59,743 bases of DNA from a virus: positions 1-59,743 of IMG/VR virus record IMGVR_UViG_3300015263_000360, one strand, 5' to 3'. Shown here piece after piece: positions 28,554-36,604 of the stretch. The notes beneath the pieces are model-generated. The model did not search any database. It saw only the letters and a list, made by a program, of their open reading frames with translations, and was not told the DNA's origin. Each line of letters opens with the position of its first letter. Positions within the stretch are counted from its first letter, which is position 1. Both the position numbers and the translations under genes were made by a program.

Positions 28554-28911
28554 AGAATTGCTCGCAAAGGGTACCTTCGTCTCTGGAAATTCTCACAGCT
28601 CTATCGTCCCACAGCTCTAGCATGTACGGATCTTTAGAAGCAGTGACTTCTAATGGACGCCCTATGTGCTTCTCACACCAATCTTGAATCAGAATTGTCT
28701 GCTTCTCTATGCGTTCAGGAGTTTCCGTGGGACCCACTCTAGCGGTGCAGATCTTCACGTGAAGTCCTCTATCAATGGCTCGCTTAACCATCTCAACCAT
28801 GCGGTGGACAGGCGCATTAACTCCTTCTCCATCCCAGCCTTCTGGGTGGTTAGTGTCCCACCACTCTGCCAGCGTGCCATCTAGGTCCACTCCTACCCAG
28901 TTCTTATGCAT
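28510..28911 (-). CDS. HAD-family phosphatase
   Basis: 133 residues from the ATG at 28911. The HAD motif I appears as VGVDLDGTLAEW (nucleophile Asp and acid Asp), motif II as the Thr in KICTARVG, and a late motif as ELWDDRAV. Small phage HAD proteins act on nucleotides or polynucleotide ends. It overlaps the preceding gene as ATGCATAA and sits beside a NTP pyrophosphohydrolase-like gene, so nucleotide metabolism is the likely role. The start is set by this overlap; the longer ORF runs back into the neighbour. Confidence 0.75.
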   Translation of the reverse strand: MHKNWVGVDLDGTLAEWWDTNHPEGWDGEGVNAPVHRMVEMVKRAIDRGLHVKICTARVGPTETPERIEKQTILIQDWCEKHIGRPLEVTASKDPYMLELWDDRAVRISRDEGTLCEQFYDSHIWGQLESATT

Positions 28912-29158
28912 TGGCGTTAGACTTGTCCTTTCCTTGCTTAATCTCAAGTCTCGAGAAATCCACATCAACAAGCTTGGCTGCTTCTAGCCACTTGTCATCT
29001 CCGTTCACGTAGTCGAAGTAATCTCTGCCGTGCTGCTCCCACCACCAGATACAGCGGTCACGGAGCATCTCTTCCACGTTAAAGAGGGCCTCTTCTAAGC
29101 GGTCAATCCTTCTCTCATAGCGATCCATCACTTCACCTAGGTCATATAGGTTGACCAT
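28904..29158 (-). CDS. Small helical protein of unknown function
   Basis: 84 residues. Helical, acidic N-terminal part (VMDRYERRIDRLEEALFNVEEML) followed by a Trp-rich segment (CIWWWEQHGRDYFDYV). ATG at 29158 is preferred to an upstream TTG because GGAG lies 7 bases before it. Coupled by overlap to the HAD gene. No family recognised. Confidence 0.6.
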   Translation of the reverse strand: MVNLYDLGEVMDRYERRIDRLEEALFNVEEMLRDRCIWWWEQHGRDYFDYVNGDDKWLEAAKLVDVDFSRLEIKQGKDKSNANA

Positions 29159-29693
29159 AGTCGTGCTCCATTTCAAACACTGGCCTGTCGTCAGTGTCTA
29201 TTCCTTTTTGTTGTAGCTCGAGAAGAAATAGTAAATTAGTAGCAGCATGAGCCAGATGGTTGAGATTGCTATCACCAGTGGTATCCTCTCTCTCGTAGTA
29301 CCACGCTTTCATGTGTCTCATGGCTGCATCAAAGTATGCTGACCACGCAACCGGCCTTACCCAGTTGAATCGTTCGTACTTCTCATTGCCATGTTCACAG
29401 ACCTTGACCACTTCTTCTAGCGCGTTGTAAGGCAGCAAGTTCCACTGCCTCTTACCCTCAATCACCTTATGATTTGAACCGCTCAAGGATGTTGACAACC
29501 TTTCTGGCTCCCGTGGTACCGGCGGTAGCCCGTGCAATGCTCTGTACGTGGGGGAGTACTTCTCCCACAGCGCTACTATTTCCGGTGGAGTCGGTTCGAA
29601 GCACGCTTGAAGGGCAGAAGTAAGCCGCTCTCTTGCCTCCATGCGTTGCTTTATATTTCTCAAGCATGGCATCTTTTCCCAGAATCCACCCAT
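29142..29693 (-). CDS. dATP/dGTP diphosphohydrolase-like protein (all-alpha NTP pyrophosphatase)
   Basis: 183 residues if the first ATG is used. The C-terminal half matches the phage dATP/dGTP-diphosphohydrolase (MazG-like) pattern: GKRQWNLLPYNALEEVVKV, EHGNEKYERFNW and HLAHAATNLLFLLEL, with acidic residues that would bind metal. It would trim nucleotide pools to monophosphates. The first 76 codons overlap the 3' end of the upstream gene in another frame; a GTG at 29465, right after that gene's stop (TAAGGTG), is an alternative start. No PurZ gene accompanies it. Confidence 0.65.
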   Translation of the reverse strand: MGGFWEKMPCLRNIKQRMEARERLTSALQACFEPTPPEIVALWEKYSPTYRALHGLPPVPREPERLSTSLSGSNHKVIEGKRQWNLLPYNALEEVVKVCEHGNEKYERFNWVRPVAWSAYFDAAMRHMKAWYYEREDTTGDSNLNHLAHAATNLLFLLELQQKGIDTDDRPVFEMEHDYGQPI

Positions 29694-30045
29694 GAATTTT
29701 CACCTCAGGTCCTTCTCCAGTGGTGAGCCAATACACCCTCTCCGGGTCGTCTCCTGGTCTAATGATAAGATCCCAGTCGTCTCTTGATCTATGGCGCACC
29801 TCATGGCAAGGGGGTATATCAGGCTCGCGCTTGAATTTGTCAATGTGAGCAGGCCATGTAATCTTTAGAAACTTAGACAGAGCCAGCTCTCCTAGACACC
29901 CCCAAAGGTGAATAAGAAATCCCTGAGTAAAGGACTTATCGTTCACGCTGTCCTTTCTGTTAGCCAGCTCTGAGTATAACCACCGTTTCTCGGCTATGTT
30001 GATAGCCAGTGAGTACTCTTCGGGACTGAGCTTAACGACTTGCAT
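29467..30045 (-). CDS. Hypothetical protein, possibly nuclease-like fold
   Basis: 192 residues from ATG 30045, chosen because GGAG lies 8 bases upstream; an ATG seven codons earlier is weaker. The middle contains HEVRHRSRDDWDLIIRPGD, then PEVKIHGWILGKDAM, a D...E-x-K-like arrangement seen in PD-(D/E)XK-fold proteins, but no firm family match. The last 75 residues are Ser/Thr/Ala-rich, lie over another open frame and read less convincingly than the rest. Confidence 0.55.
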   Translation of the reverse strand: MQVVKLSPEEYSLAINIAEKRWLYSELANRKDSVNDKSFTQGFLIHLWGCLGELALSKFLKITWPAHIDKFKREPDIPPCHEVRHRSRDDWDLIIRPGDDPERVYWLTTGEGPEVKIHGWILGKDAMLEKYKATHGGKRAAYFCPSSVLRTDSTGNSSAVGEVLPHVQSIARATAGTTGARKVVNILERFKS

Positions 30046-30058
30046 ACCTTGATCTCCC

Positions 30059-31240
30059 TCAACCATACATATAGAAGAGTTCTCCCAGCCAATCTAGAAC
30101 CTTCTTCCACCATGGTCGGTACACTTTTCTTGGACCACCACCAGAAACTATTACCTCTGGAGATCCATCCAACTCCGGAGGATTCGGTGAAGGGACAGTC
30201 TTTTTATTCAAGATCTCCTCCATTCCGTCGTAGCTGATATTCCAAATACGGGCTGGAAGCTCAAGTCGTAACACTGTGGTATTGCCTCCGGCCACTTCCT
30301 TGTCATACAATGGGTTGTCCACTTTAAACACAACCATGTCTTTTTCAATGGACCACGAAAGCTTTGCCTTGGATGGTCGCTGTCGTATACGTGTCATGTA
30401 GTTGGTGGGACTGATCTCGATGATATGCTTTAAGCTAGAGTGACCAAAATTTTCTGAGCGCGCAGAAGGTCTGCTTAAGTAAGAAGAATCAATGGCGCCC
30501 ATGATAGCCGGGGTATTCCCGTTTATGTCCTCTTTTAAAAGCACGGCGCTTACATAGTAATCCATGTATCGCCCACGTACAAAATAGGTGGGAACCTTTA
30601 AAGGCCAGATGTAAGAATCACGAAAGCTCATCCACTCAAAGGCATCCTTGAAGAAGCTATACAGCGCTCCATCCTTTTTACAGGCTGCATGCATGAAACC
30701 ATAGCCAGAGATATCTTTCCAGTATTTCTTGTAACCCTTTACCTTCTTCCAGTCTCCTCTTCCTTCCGAGAAGAATCTATACAGAAAGTCTAGCTCGTCG
30801 GACGTGGCTGATCCATGACCAGTGCCACGCATGCCAACCAGGTGGATCTTCTTCTCTGGGCCAAGTCGCATCTCTTTCGCATACCAAAAGAAGCTACCCA
30901 CGCTCTCTTTGCAGAGGTCATATAGTTCTTGGTTACCTGCCTGAGCAATACATGCTAGTCCCACCACGTGGTAGGGCCAGTAGATAGGTGACATCTGCTC
31001 ACTATTCCAGTTGCCATTCTCTTTTTCGTTCTTCAGCACGGCAATAATTTCATCCGTGTTACGGAGCTTCCCGTCCACGATGGTTTTCAGGCCATGCTCA
31101 ATCTTCCACAAATTCTGGCTTCCCTGTGGGTTGGTAGTGGGAGGATGAACATAGTATTTATTTAGAGATCGATCAGGGTAGATCCCTGAACCAACCAGCC
31201 GCCTATTTAATTCAGGCCATACGTTGTCTTCTGTGCCCAT
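30059..31240 (-). CDS. Large protein of unknown function
   Basis: 393 residues, no family recognised. Rich in Trp, Tyr and Lys, with alternating helical segments (IYWPYHVVGLACIAQAGNQE, SVGSFFWYAKEMRLG) and an HLVGMRGTGHGSATSDELD loop. The C-terminal region is Pro-rich followed by a Trp/Leu-rich tail. The pattern could suit an alpha-toroid enzyme, but no catalytic residues can be assigned. Unusually large for an unassigned early gene, and only weakly preceded by a ribosome site. It overlaps the next gene only if that gene uses its first ATG. Confidence 0.65.
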   Translation of the reverse strand: MGTEDNVWPELNRRLVGSGIYPDRSLNKYYVHPPTTNPQGSQNLWKIEHGLKTIVDGKLRNTDEIIAVLKNEKENGNWNSEQMSPIYWPYHVVGLACIAQAGNQELYDLCKESVGSFFWYAKEMRLGPEKKIHLVGMRGTGHGSATSDELDFLYRFFSEGRGDWKKVKGYKKYWKDISGYGFMHAACKKDGALYSFFKDAFEWMSFRDSYIWPLKVPTYFVRGRYMDYYVSAVLLKEDINGNTPAIMGAIDSSYLSRPSARSENFGHSSLKHIIEISPTNYMTRIRQRPSKAKLSWSIEKDMVVFKVDNPLYDKEVAGGNTTVLRLELPARIWNISYDGMEEILNKKTVPSPNPPELDGSPEVIVSGGGPRKVYRPWWKKVLDWLGELFYMYG

Positions 31241-31242
31241 GA

Positions 31243-31443
31243 TTAGTATTCGGCTTCTACGATAAGGATTCCGTCCACACCTTCCACTGCCTTTTCTAGC
31301 AGATCGCTAATGTACTCGGCCAGTGCGGGACCATGGCTTGCATCTGTGGCCACCACTGGGTGTCCATCATTGTCCAGAATTGCATAGATATCTTCCACTC
31401 TTCTCACTTCAAAGGGACCCGAAAAACAAAGGATCTTCTCCAT
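31243..31443 (-). CDS. Small acidic protein
   Basis: 66 residues beginning MEKILCFSGPFEVRRVED. Acidic, with alternating strand and helix (PVVATDASHGPALAEYISDLLEKA). ATG at 31443 lies one base after the RusA stop, preceded by GGGAG; the longer frame is a shadow of rusA. Function unknown. Confidence 0.65.
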   Translation of the reverse strand: MEKILCFSGPFEVRRVEDIYAILDNDGHPVVATDASHGPALAEYISDLLEKAVEGVDGILIVEAEY

Positions 31444-31444
31444 C

Positions 31445-31843
31445 TCAATCTCCCATTCTATGGATTTCCACAGCAGTGAAATCCTCTCCAGTACCAAAGG
31501 ACACCCTGGAACCATCCAGGCTCTGCACCCATGTATCATTGCTGATCACGTTTGCCTTTTGTAGCAAGTCTAACGCGGCTGTTATCAAGTTGTCTAAGTC
31601 CATTCTTCTGTTGTTCGCCACACTAAAATCAAACTTACACCACAACAAACAATCAGAAGAACCCAGTCTTTTCTTGCTTTTCCATTGCTTAGCAATCTGA
31701 GGAAGCTGCTCAGCTAAGGCTCTCTTGTACACCTTGGAAGGCACGATCATTGCTCGAGGTTTAGCACCACGATATACAATGCTCTGACTGTTTTTCTTAG
31801 TGGGAGGTCTCCCTGTCCACTTTAATGATGCTAGCTTTTTCAT
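31445..31843 (-). CDS. rusA: RusA-family Holliday junction resolvase
   Basis: 132 residues, normal RusA length (about 120). Conserved features are GRPPTKKNSQ near residues 11-20 and the metal site MDLDNLITAALDLL (D-x-D-N, about 80-93) followed by ISNDTWV. RusA cuts four-way junctions made during replication and recombination, so it likely clears branched concatemers before packaging. Starts inside the upstream stop (ATGA). Confidence 0.9.
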   Translation of the reverse strand: MKKLASLKWTGRPPTKKNSQSIVYRGAKPRAMIVPSKVYKRALAEQLPQIAKQWKSKKRLGSSDCLLWCKFDFSVANNRRMDLDNLITAALDLLQKANVISNDTWVQSLDGSRVSFGTGEDFTAVEIHRMGD

Positions 31844-32208
31844 TGCACAGGTTCTAACCAGTAGAGATACTCACCTCTCTCGAGCCAACCTCGCTCATGA
31901 AGAGGGAAGCTGTCCTCTTTCTGGTATTCCTTTCTTTGTAAGATATCTAGCATTAACTTGCGGTTGCTTGGTTCGGTGGCATCGTAACGTGCCAACGTGT
32001 ACTTAATGCCCCTTCCTGTCGATGCCAAGAAGTAATAACCAGATGCATGCTCAGGGAATTCCCGACCAAGCAAAGCGGTGGGTGCCACATATGATAGCTC
32101 AGGCATGATGTCTTGCAGCGTGCTGAACAGTCGCGCTCTGCCTCTTACGGGCAAGAACCGTTCCCCGGCTTCTCTTACCCTTTCGCCGGATATATACCAA
32201 GCGGTCAT
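31840..32208 (-). CDS. Hypothetical protein between helicase and resolvase genes
   Basis: 122 residues, Arg/Glu/Tyr-rich, with no known domain. It overlaps the primase-helicase stop as ATGA and the rusA start as ATGA, so all three are translated together. This suggests a replication or recombination role, which the sequence itself does not show. Confidence 0.65.
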   Translation of the reverse strand: MTAWYISGERVREAGERFLPVRGRARLFSTLQDIMPELSYVAPTALLGREFPEHASGYYFLASTGRGIKYTLARYDATEPSNRKLMLDILQRKEYQKEDSFPLHERGWLERGEYLYWLEPVQ

Positions 32209-33698
32209 TCGTCTGAGATGGTTGTCTGGCTGGACTGTCTGGTCTCCCAGATGAAACCATCTTCCCTCACGTTAAACATCAATAAGCGATCCTTCACATT
32301 CTTGCCTGTGATACGAACCACGCCTGATGTGGAATCCCTATCTCTAGACAGGGACCAGATCACATCAGAAGCTGCGGTCATTCCCATGCTACCTGAAGCG
32401 TGGGCAAGGAAGTCACGGCCATCTTGTTTTGACCTGTGGTGTACACCCACGATAGCAATGTTATGATGCTTGGCAAGAGCTGACAGCTTGGCTAATACAT
32501 AAACATCTTTCTGATATGCGTCCTTTCCTGGAACCTCACCAGCAGGCCAGAACCTAGCCAGGATGTCAATCACAATCAGACCAGTGTGTGGGTTCACTTC
32601 AATATAATCTTCCAGATCCTTGAAGCCGCCTTGATCCATGCGGTCCCATTCAAATGTCACGTCCAGGTTGTCATCGGGCTGTCTACCTTGAAGGATTCTA
32701 TTCCATCGCAGGCGAGCGAAGTGTTCTCCCTGTTCTAAGTCTAGGTATAATACACCAGACTTTTTGGTACGGAACTGATTGAAGGCGTAGTCACCCTCAC
32801 TAACCGCGCGTGCCATATTGGCACACAACATACTCTTCCCTAGCTTAGCGTCGGCATAGAGCAGAGTGAATCCCTGTGGTAGAATATCTTGCACATACCA
32901 TGTAGGTTCCGGGATGTTAGCAGACATCAAGTCCTTAAGCTTCCAGATCTTCTTCTTGTGCTGAACCTTAGGTTCTGCTGGGTAGCGCTTCCAGACTCGG
33001 TCCACGAGCTCTTCCATGGGGCGCTCCACGTAAGGCGGCGAGGCATTCATTGCAGCGGTCTTCAGTACAATAAGAGCCTCCTCTTTAGAGAGATCTAATC
33101 TCCGAAGCCGGGCCGCTAATTTAAATAGCGCTGTCTGTCTCCCACCCTCTTGGACCCCTGAGATGATTTTAACTGGATCAATTCGAGAAGCCGTCTCCTC
33201 TTCCACGGTGTGCACCAAGGGCACAATCCAGTCAGGACAATCCTCAATGTAACTATCCAGCAGACTACGTTCCCAGTAATAGGCTTCCCCTGTATCTGGG
33301 TGGATGGAAGGTGGTGCCATCACGTAGGACCCAAAGGCTCTAACGTCAACCCCCTTCACGATTCCCGTGCTTGGTCTCACGTGAGTGCCTGCTGGGATTC
33401 TGTACCAGAAATGGTACCCCCCTGTGGCCCTAGGCGTGCGGCAAGTCACCGTGGGTGGCAGTTTCCCCAGGTCAATTGCCCCCTCGCCATCCACGAGATC
33501 CACGTCCAGCACAAGCACGTCTTCAGGAATTGCAATACCGATATTGTAATTGGGGTTCTTGGTCCACCACTCTATGATGCGCTCACGGTCCACTGTCGCA
33601 TCTTTAAAACCATTAACGGTGGCCGGACGTTTCGACTTGTACCCACAAGGAAACACCTTGAGCCCCAGCTCTGCATACGCTAACGCCTGCTTCAGCAT
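32205..33698 (-). CDS. Bifunctional primase-polymerase and RecA-like helicase
   Basis: 497 residues from the ATG at 33698, set by GGAGGTGGA just upstream. The N-terminal primase-polymerase domain has VLDVDL (D65, D67), GGYHFWYR (H96) and GVDVRAFG (D118). The C-terminal RecA/DnaB-type ATPase has an atypical Walker A ADAKLGKS (282-289, Ala where Gly is usual) and Walker B LIVIDIL (D378). It would prime and unwind DNA at the phage fork. With no phage DNA polymerase in view, the host replicase probably extends its primers. Confidence 0.92.
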   Translation of the reverse strand: MLKQALAYAELGLKVFPCGYKSKRPATVNGFKDATVDRERIIEWWTKNPNYNIGIAIPEDVLVLDVDLVDGEGAIDLGKLPPTVTCRTPRATGGYHFWYRIPAGTHVRPSTGIVKGVDVRAFGSYVMAPPSIHPDTGEAYYWERSLLDSYIEDCPDWIVPLVHTVEEETASRIDPVKIISGVQEGGRQTALFKLAARLRRLDLSKEEALIVLKTAAMNASPPYVERPMEELVDRVWKRYPAEPKVQHKKKIWKLKDLMSANIPEPTWYVQDILPQGFTLLYADAKLGKSMLCANMARAVSEGDYAFNQFRTKKSGVLYLDLEQGEHFARLRWNRILQGRQPDDNLDVTFEWDRMDQGGFKDLEDYIEVNPHTGLIVIDILARFWPAGEVPGKDAYQKDVYVLAKLSALAKHHNIAIVGVHHRSKQDGRDFLAHASGSMGMTAASDVIWSLSRDRDSTSGVVRITGKNVKDRLLMFNVREDGFIWETRQSSQTTISDE

Positions 33699-33714
33699 TC
33701 CACCTCCACGACAC

Positions 33715-34053
33715 TCACGGTTCACTGCGTGCGCGCAAGATTTCTTCTGCGTGCCGTCTAAGTGCCATTGCAACTGTTCTTGTCCACCATTCCACCAAAG
33801 TCTCGTTCCCCTCAGGACCCACAAATTCCCATGGATCCCCCCCGCACTCTTCGCACACGTACCGCAGGTCAGGCTCCCATGCCTGGCTAGGACCTCCACC
33901 TAATGAATGCGGTATCCATACTTGATGTCCGCATTGCCTGCATGACACGCGACCAAGCACCTGCCCACGCACGCGAACAAGCGAGTCATTCCAATGAAAA
34001 AGCTCAGCTCCTTCTGGCGGTGGTAGGTCTACCCAGTCATCATTGCGTCCCAT
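33715..34053 (-). CDS. Zinc-ribbon protein
   Basis: 112 residues, start set by TAGGAGATAGC before the ATG. CRQCGH (about residues 37-42) and CEECGG (about 66-71) make a four-cysteine zinc ribbon. The C-terminal 35 residues form a helical Arg-rich tail. The gene is bounded by two copies of a 17-base repeat. DNA or RNA binding is plausible. Confidence 0.7.
   Translation of the reverse strand: MGRNDDWVDLPPPEGAELFHWNDSLVRVRGQVLGRVSCRQCGHQVWIPHSLGGGPSQAWEPDLRYVCEECGGDPWEFVGPEGNETLVEWWTRTVAMALRRHAEEILRARSEP
33716..33732. repeat. 17 bp direct repeat, copy 1
   Basis: CACGGTTCACTGCGTGC occurs here, over the last codons of the Zn-ribbon gene, and again exactly at 34071-34087, just upstream of the same gene. 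The copies are 355 bp apart and in the same orientation. Confidence 0.85.
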
Positions 34054-34070
34054 GCTATCTCCTACTAGCC

Positions 34071-34087
34071 CACGGTTCACTGCGTGC
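34071..34087. repeat. 17 bp direct repeat, copy 2
   Basis: Exact copy of 33716-33732. It lies between the start of the Zn-ribbon gene (34053) and the stop of the next gene upstream (34090). With copy 1 it frames the whole 339 bp gene. Confidence 0.85.
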
Positions 34088-34089
34088 AT

Positions 34090-34257
34090 TTATAGCGCGT
34101 CACACCAATCGTACACTTGTTCGTAATGATGACGTTTCTCTGGATCTTTTGGTTTCTTCGTGTAACGACGCTCTTTGTAGGAAGAGCTTCGTCCACACAC
34201 TGGGCACTCTATCCAGAAGAACTCATACCAGTATCCCTTCTTGGATTGCTTGCTCAC
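34090..34257 (-). CDS. Small zinc-binding protein (GTG start)
   Basis: 55 residues starting MSKQSKKGYWYEFFWIECP. It is too short for many gene callers and uses GTG. CPVCG near residue 19 and a later Cys in the C-terminal DWCDAL could bind metal. GGAGAGGAC precedes the start, which overlaps the upstream stop as GTGA. Basic middle region (YKERRYTKKPKDPEKR) suggests nucleic-acid contact. Confidence 0.65.
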   Translation of the reverse strand: MSKQSKKGYWYEFFWIECPVCGRSSSYKERRYTKKPKDPEKRHHYEQVYDWCDAL

Positions 34258-34451
34258 GTCCTCTCCTGATCGTATTGTATTTGAATCTTAAACCAGTCTG
34301 TCAGTTCTTTTATTCCATCTGGTTTTTTTGGTACGCGCGCAGGCGGAGCCACAGACTCTCGATAACATTGGCGGCATAGCGTGGCCTTGTATCTCTTGCG
34401 AGGTCCGCCACAATGTGCACATGTGCGTGGTGATTGTTTATGCCCTGGCAT
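34254..34451 (-). CDS. Small zinc-ribbon protein
   Basis: 65 residues from ATG 34451. CAHCGG and CRQCYR, 13 residues apart, form a short zinc ribbon; the rest is basic and Pro-rich (SVAPPARVPKKPDG) with a helical C-terminus. The start overlaps the end of the upstream gene by 14 bases. Upstream frame extension is a shadow. Role unknown, probably nucleic-acid binding. Confidence 0.65.
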   Translation of the reverse strand: MPGHKQSPRTCAHCGGPRKRYKATLCRQCYRESVAPPARVPKKPDGIKELTDWFKIQIQYDQERT

Positions 34452-34623
34452 CAGTGCGAGTAAACTTTGTGATGCGGTAACGAATGTCTGTCCAAACTTG
34501 CGACAGCACACGTTTTTGTTCTCGAGCGTGTTCCCTAGTTCGGTTGATGTCCAAGAGAAGAGGATACCACACGTTTGATCCAGGGAATTGTCTTTCAACT
34601 ACCCACAAGTTCTTTAGCTTCAT
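34438..34623 (-). CDS. Small basic protein
   Basis: 61 residues. Begins with beta-like MKLKNLWVVERQFPGSNVWYPLL and continues as an Arg-rich helix (NRTREHAREQKRVLSQVW). No family known. Three bases downstream of the 205-residue gene, in the same tightly packed operon. Confidence 0.65.
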   Translation of the reverse strand: MKLKNLWVVERQFPGSNVWYPLLLDINRTREHAREQKRVLSQVWTDIRYRITKFTRTDARA

Positions 34624-34626
34624 GGC

Positions 34627-35244
34627 TCACGCCGCCCTTCTAGCCCTCACTGCAGGTTTCTTTTTCACGGGCTCATACGGCTTCTTATCGTAGACGAGCT
34701 GCACGACTGGGTAATTCCCATGGTTTGATTTGTACTCCCAAACCTTCTTCCAACCCAGTTCAAGAAGCTCATCCAAGGATTTGTACAGCTTTTGCGTGGG
34801 GATAAGAGTCATGACTATTGCCGCGTCAGACGAATTGGATTCAGCCACAAGAGTGGTAATTCCAGGCGAGGCATTCCACATCCCAGCCAGTACAAGCAAT
34901 CGACAGCAAGAGGGAAAAGCCTGAACTTTACCACCAAAGATTCTTAAACGCCCAAGAGTCCTAATCAGGCTTGCTCTTGTCTTAGCCTTTTTAATCTTCT
35001 CTATAATCATTTGTTTAGTGATCAGTCGTCTGTATCCCCAGTAATCGAATTGCCACTTTTCCCTTGCTTTTCTTTGAAGATCTACCCGTGCTTGAACGGT
35101 CATCTCGTAGAAGTAGTTGTCTTTGAGAGTTAGTTTGGGATGTGATTGCCTAGACGAAAACACCTTTTCAATCTCAACAATAGCAGCCTCTCTCAATCTA
35201 CTAGTAATAGATTGTTCTTTCTTGGTGCTCTTCTTTGCAGTCAT
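34627..35244 (-). CDS. Basic protein of unknown function
   Basis: 205 residues, strongly basic (Lys-rich start MTAKKSTKKEQ and KKKPAVRARR end), with helical middle (ITKQMIIEKIKKAKTRASLI). No recognised domain. AAGGATTAG before the ATG overlaps the rtcB end. Adjacent to RNA-ligase and tRNA genes, so RNA binding is a reasonable guess only. Confidence 0.65.
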   Translation of the reverse strand: MTAKKSTKKEQSITSRLREAAIVEIEKVFSSRQSHPKLTLKDNYFYEMTVQARVDLQRKAREKWQFDYWGYRRLITKQMIIEKIKKAKTRASLIRTLGRLRIFGGKVQAFPSCCRLLVLAGMWNASPGITTLVAESNSSDAAIVMTLIPTQKLYKSLDELLELGWKKVWEYKSNHGNYPVVQLVYDKKPYEPVKKKPAVRARRAA

Positions 35245-35246
35245 AA

Positions 35247-36590
35247 CTAATCCTTGTATGGATCGAATGTACTACTTGGTGCCATGAGAACCACTCGGGG
35301 CTTCAAAGTGTGAAGCACATCAATTGTGCTAGCGTGTAACTTCATCACGTCTTCCATCTTCCTGTAGCACACGGGAGCTTCATCCACTCCGCCTCCTCTA
35401 AGAATCACGTTGGCATCTCTAACCGATTTGGTTAGATCTGATATCCCCACTTGAGGTGGTGCGATAGTGGTGAAAGAATAATCCATCTTCAGGTCTTTCT
35501 TACAGACAGGGCACTTAGGATAGTCTTCTTTAAAGACCGCGCTCGGAGAGAACCTCTCATTCACTCTTGTGCATCCAACGGTACGGCAGTACCAAGTTTT
35601 TGATGTACGAAACTTTCCACGCGCTTGGGTTCTGCTCATCAGTCTACCCGTGCCGTGCACGGTGGAAGAGAGCAGCGCCTTCTGAAGAATTCGAGCCTCA
35701 CTATTCTCTTCAAGTAGAACCTTTCCCATTACAATATGGGCAGGCCCTGTCATGCTGCTTCCGATGAATGAGATCTGTCCCGCATGGGCAGGTGTGGCTC
35801 CCTTACGGTGCACCCACACAGTGCCGATATCTGGATGAGTTTCTTTCCAGATGAAGTTGTGATGATTGTGCACAGCGTAGATTGTTTTGGCACCAAGCAC
35901 CTTAAGCGCTTGATCAATTACCCAGGCTCTTCCTATCTTGGCATAGTCACCGGCAAGATGCATGGCCGTAAGATAATGCTGTGCCTTATCAGACGTGTCC
36001 ACTAGAGTCGACTTGCTGAGGTCGGTTCTATTAGAGAAGGAATGCTCACTACCCCAGGAGTTAAACCCATTGCAAATGTTCCAGCCTAGTCCCCTAGAAC
36101 CGAAGTGTACTGCCACCCACACAGCATTAGTGGATGGTTCTATATAAAGGTTTACAAAATGATTCCCGGAACCTATGGTTCCTAGTTGGTTTCGACCCAG
36201 CTTCTTTAAGCGATCCACTTCTAGCTTTGGGATAGCCTCCCATCTCTCGTCTTCAAAGATCTCGTGGTCGGTTGGAGAGGAACTAGAGGTATTACTTTTT
36301 CCAATCCCAAACGTGAGTGTCTTTTCGAGTTCATCGGCTATCTTGTACCACTCTGAGGGAAGTAAGTCAGACGCCGAGACATTGGTTTTCACGGCCATGT
36401 TCCCGCACCCGATGTCATAGCCAGCACCTGCTATGAGGATACGGTTCTTGAAAGCTAGCACCCCTCCCACCGGAACCACGTGTCCTAAATGCCCATCTGC
36501 CAGAAGCGCACTACGTTCTGCTAGCTTACTACAATCGCGCATTTGTGTTAAGGTATTGGTATCGTGGGAACCGATGATTGTTAGTGTCAT
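35247..36590 (-). CDS. rtcB: RtcB RNA ligase with zinc-ribbon insertion
   Basis: 447 residues. RtcB joins 2',3'-cyclic phosphate and 5'-OH RNA ends using GTP and Mn2+. Metal and catalytic signatures present are GYDIGCG (D59, C62), SGNHF (H144), VHFGSRGLG (H162), HNHHN (241-245) and VHGTGRLMSR, with H312 the expected guanylylated His. An insertion at about 333-365 contains C335, C340, C360 and C363, a zinc-ribbon pattern I do not know from standard RtcB. The neighbouring tRNA array suggests repair of cleaved tRNAs. Confidence 0.92.
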   Translation of the reverse strand: MTLTIIGSHDTNTLTQMRDCSKLAERSALLADGHLGHVVPVGGVLAFKNRILIAGAGYDIGCGNMAVKTNVSASDLLPSEWYKIADELEKTLTFGIGKSNTSSSSPTDHEIFEDERWEAIPKLEVDRLKKLGRNQLGTIGSGNHFVNLYIEPSTNAVWVAVHFGSRGLGWNICNGFNSWGSEHSFSNRTDLSKSTLVDTSDKAQHYLTAMHLAGDYAKIGRAWVIDQALKVLGAKTIYAVHNHHNFIWKETHPDIGTVWVHRKGATPAHAGQISFIGSSMTGPAHIVMGKVLLEENSEARILQKALLSSTVHGTGRLMSRTQARGKFRTSKTWYCRTVGCTRVNERFSPSAVFKEDYPKCPVCKKDLKMDYSFTTIAPPQVGISDLTKSVRDANVILRGGGVDEAPVCYRKMEDVMKLHASTIDVLHTLKPRVVLMAPSSTFDPYKD

Positions 36591-36604
36591 CTATTACCGC
36601 CTTG

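Noticed and set aside
29142-29693. 2-aminoadenine (Z) genome modification
   Set aside because: A dATP/dGTP-diphosphohydrolase-like protein alone is not sufficient; no PurZ-like gene was recognised.
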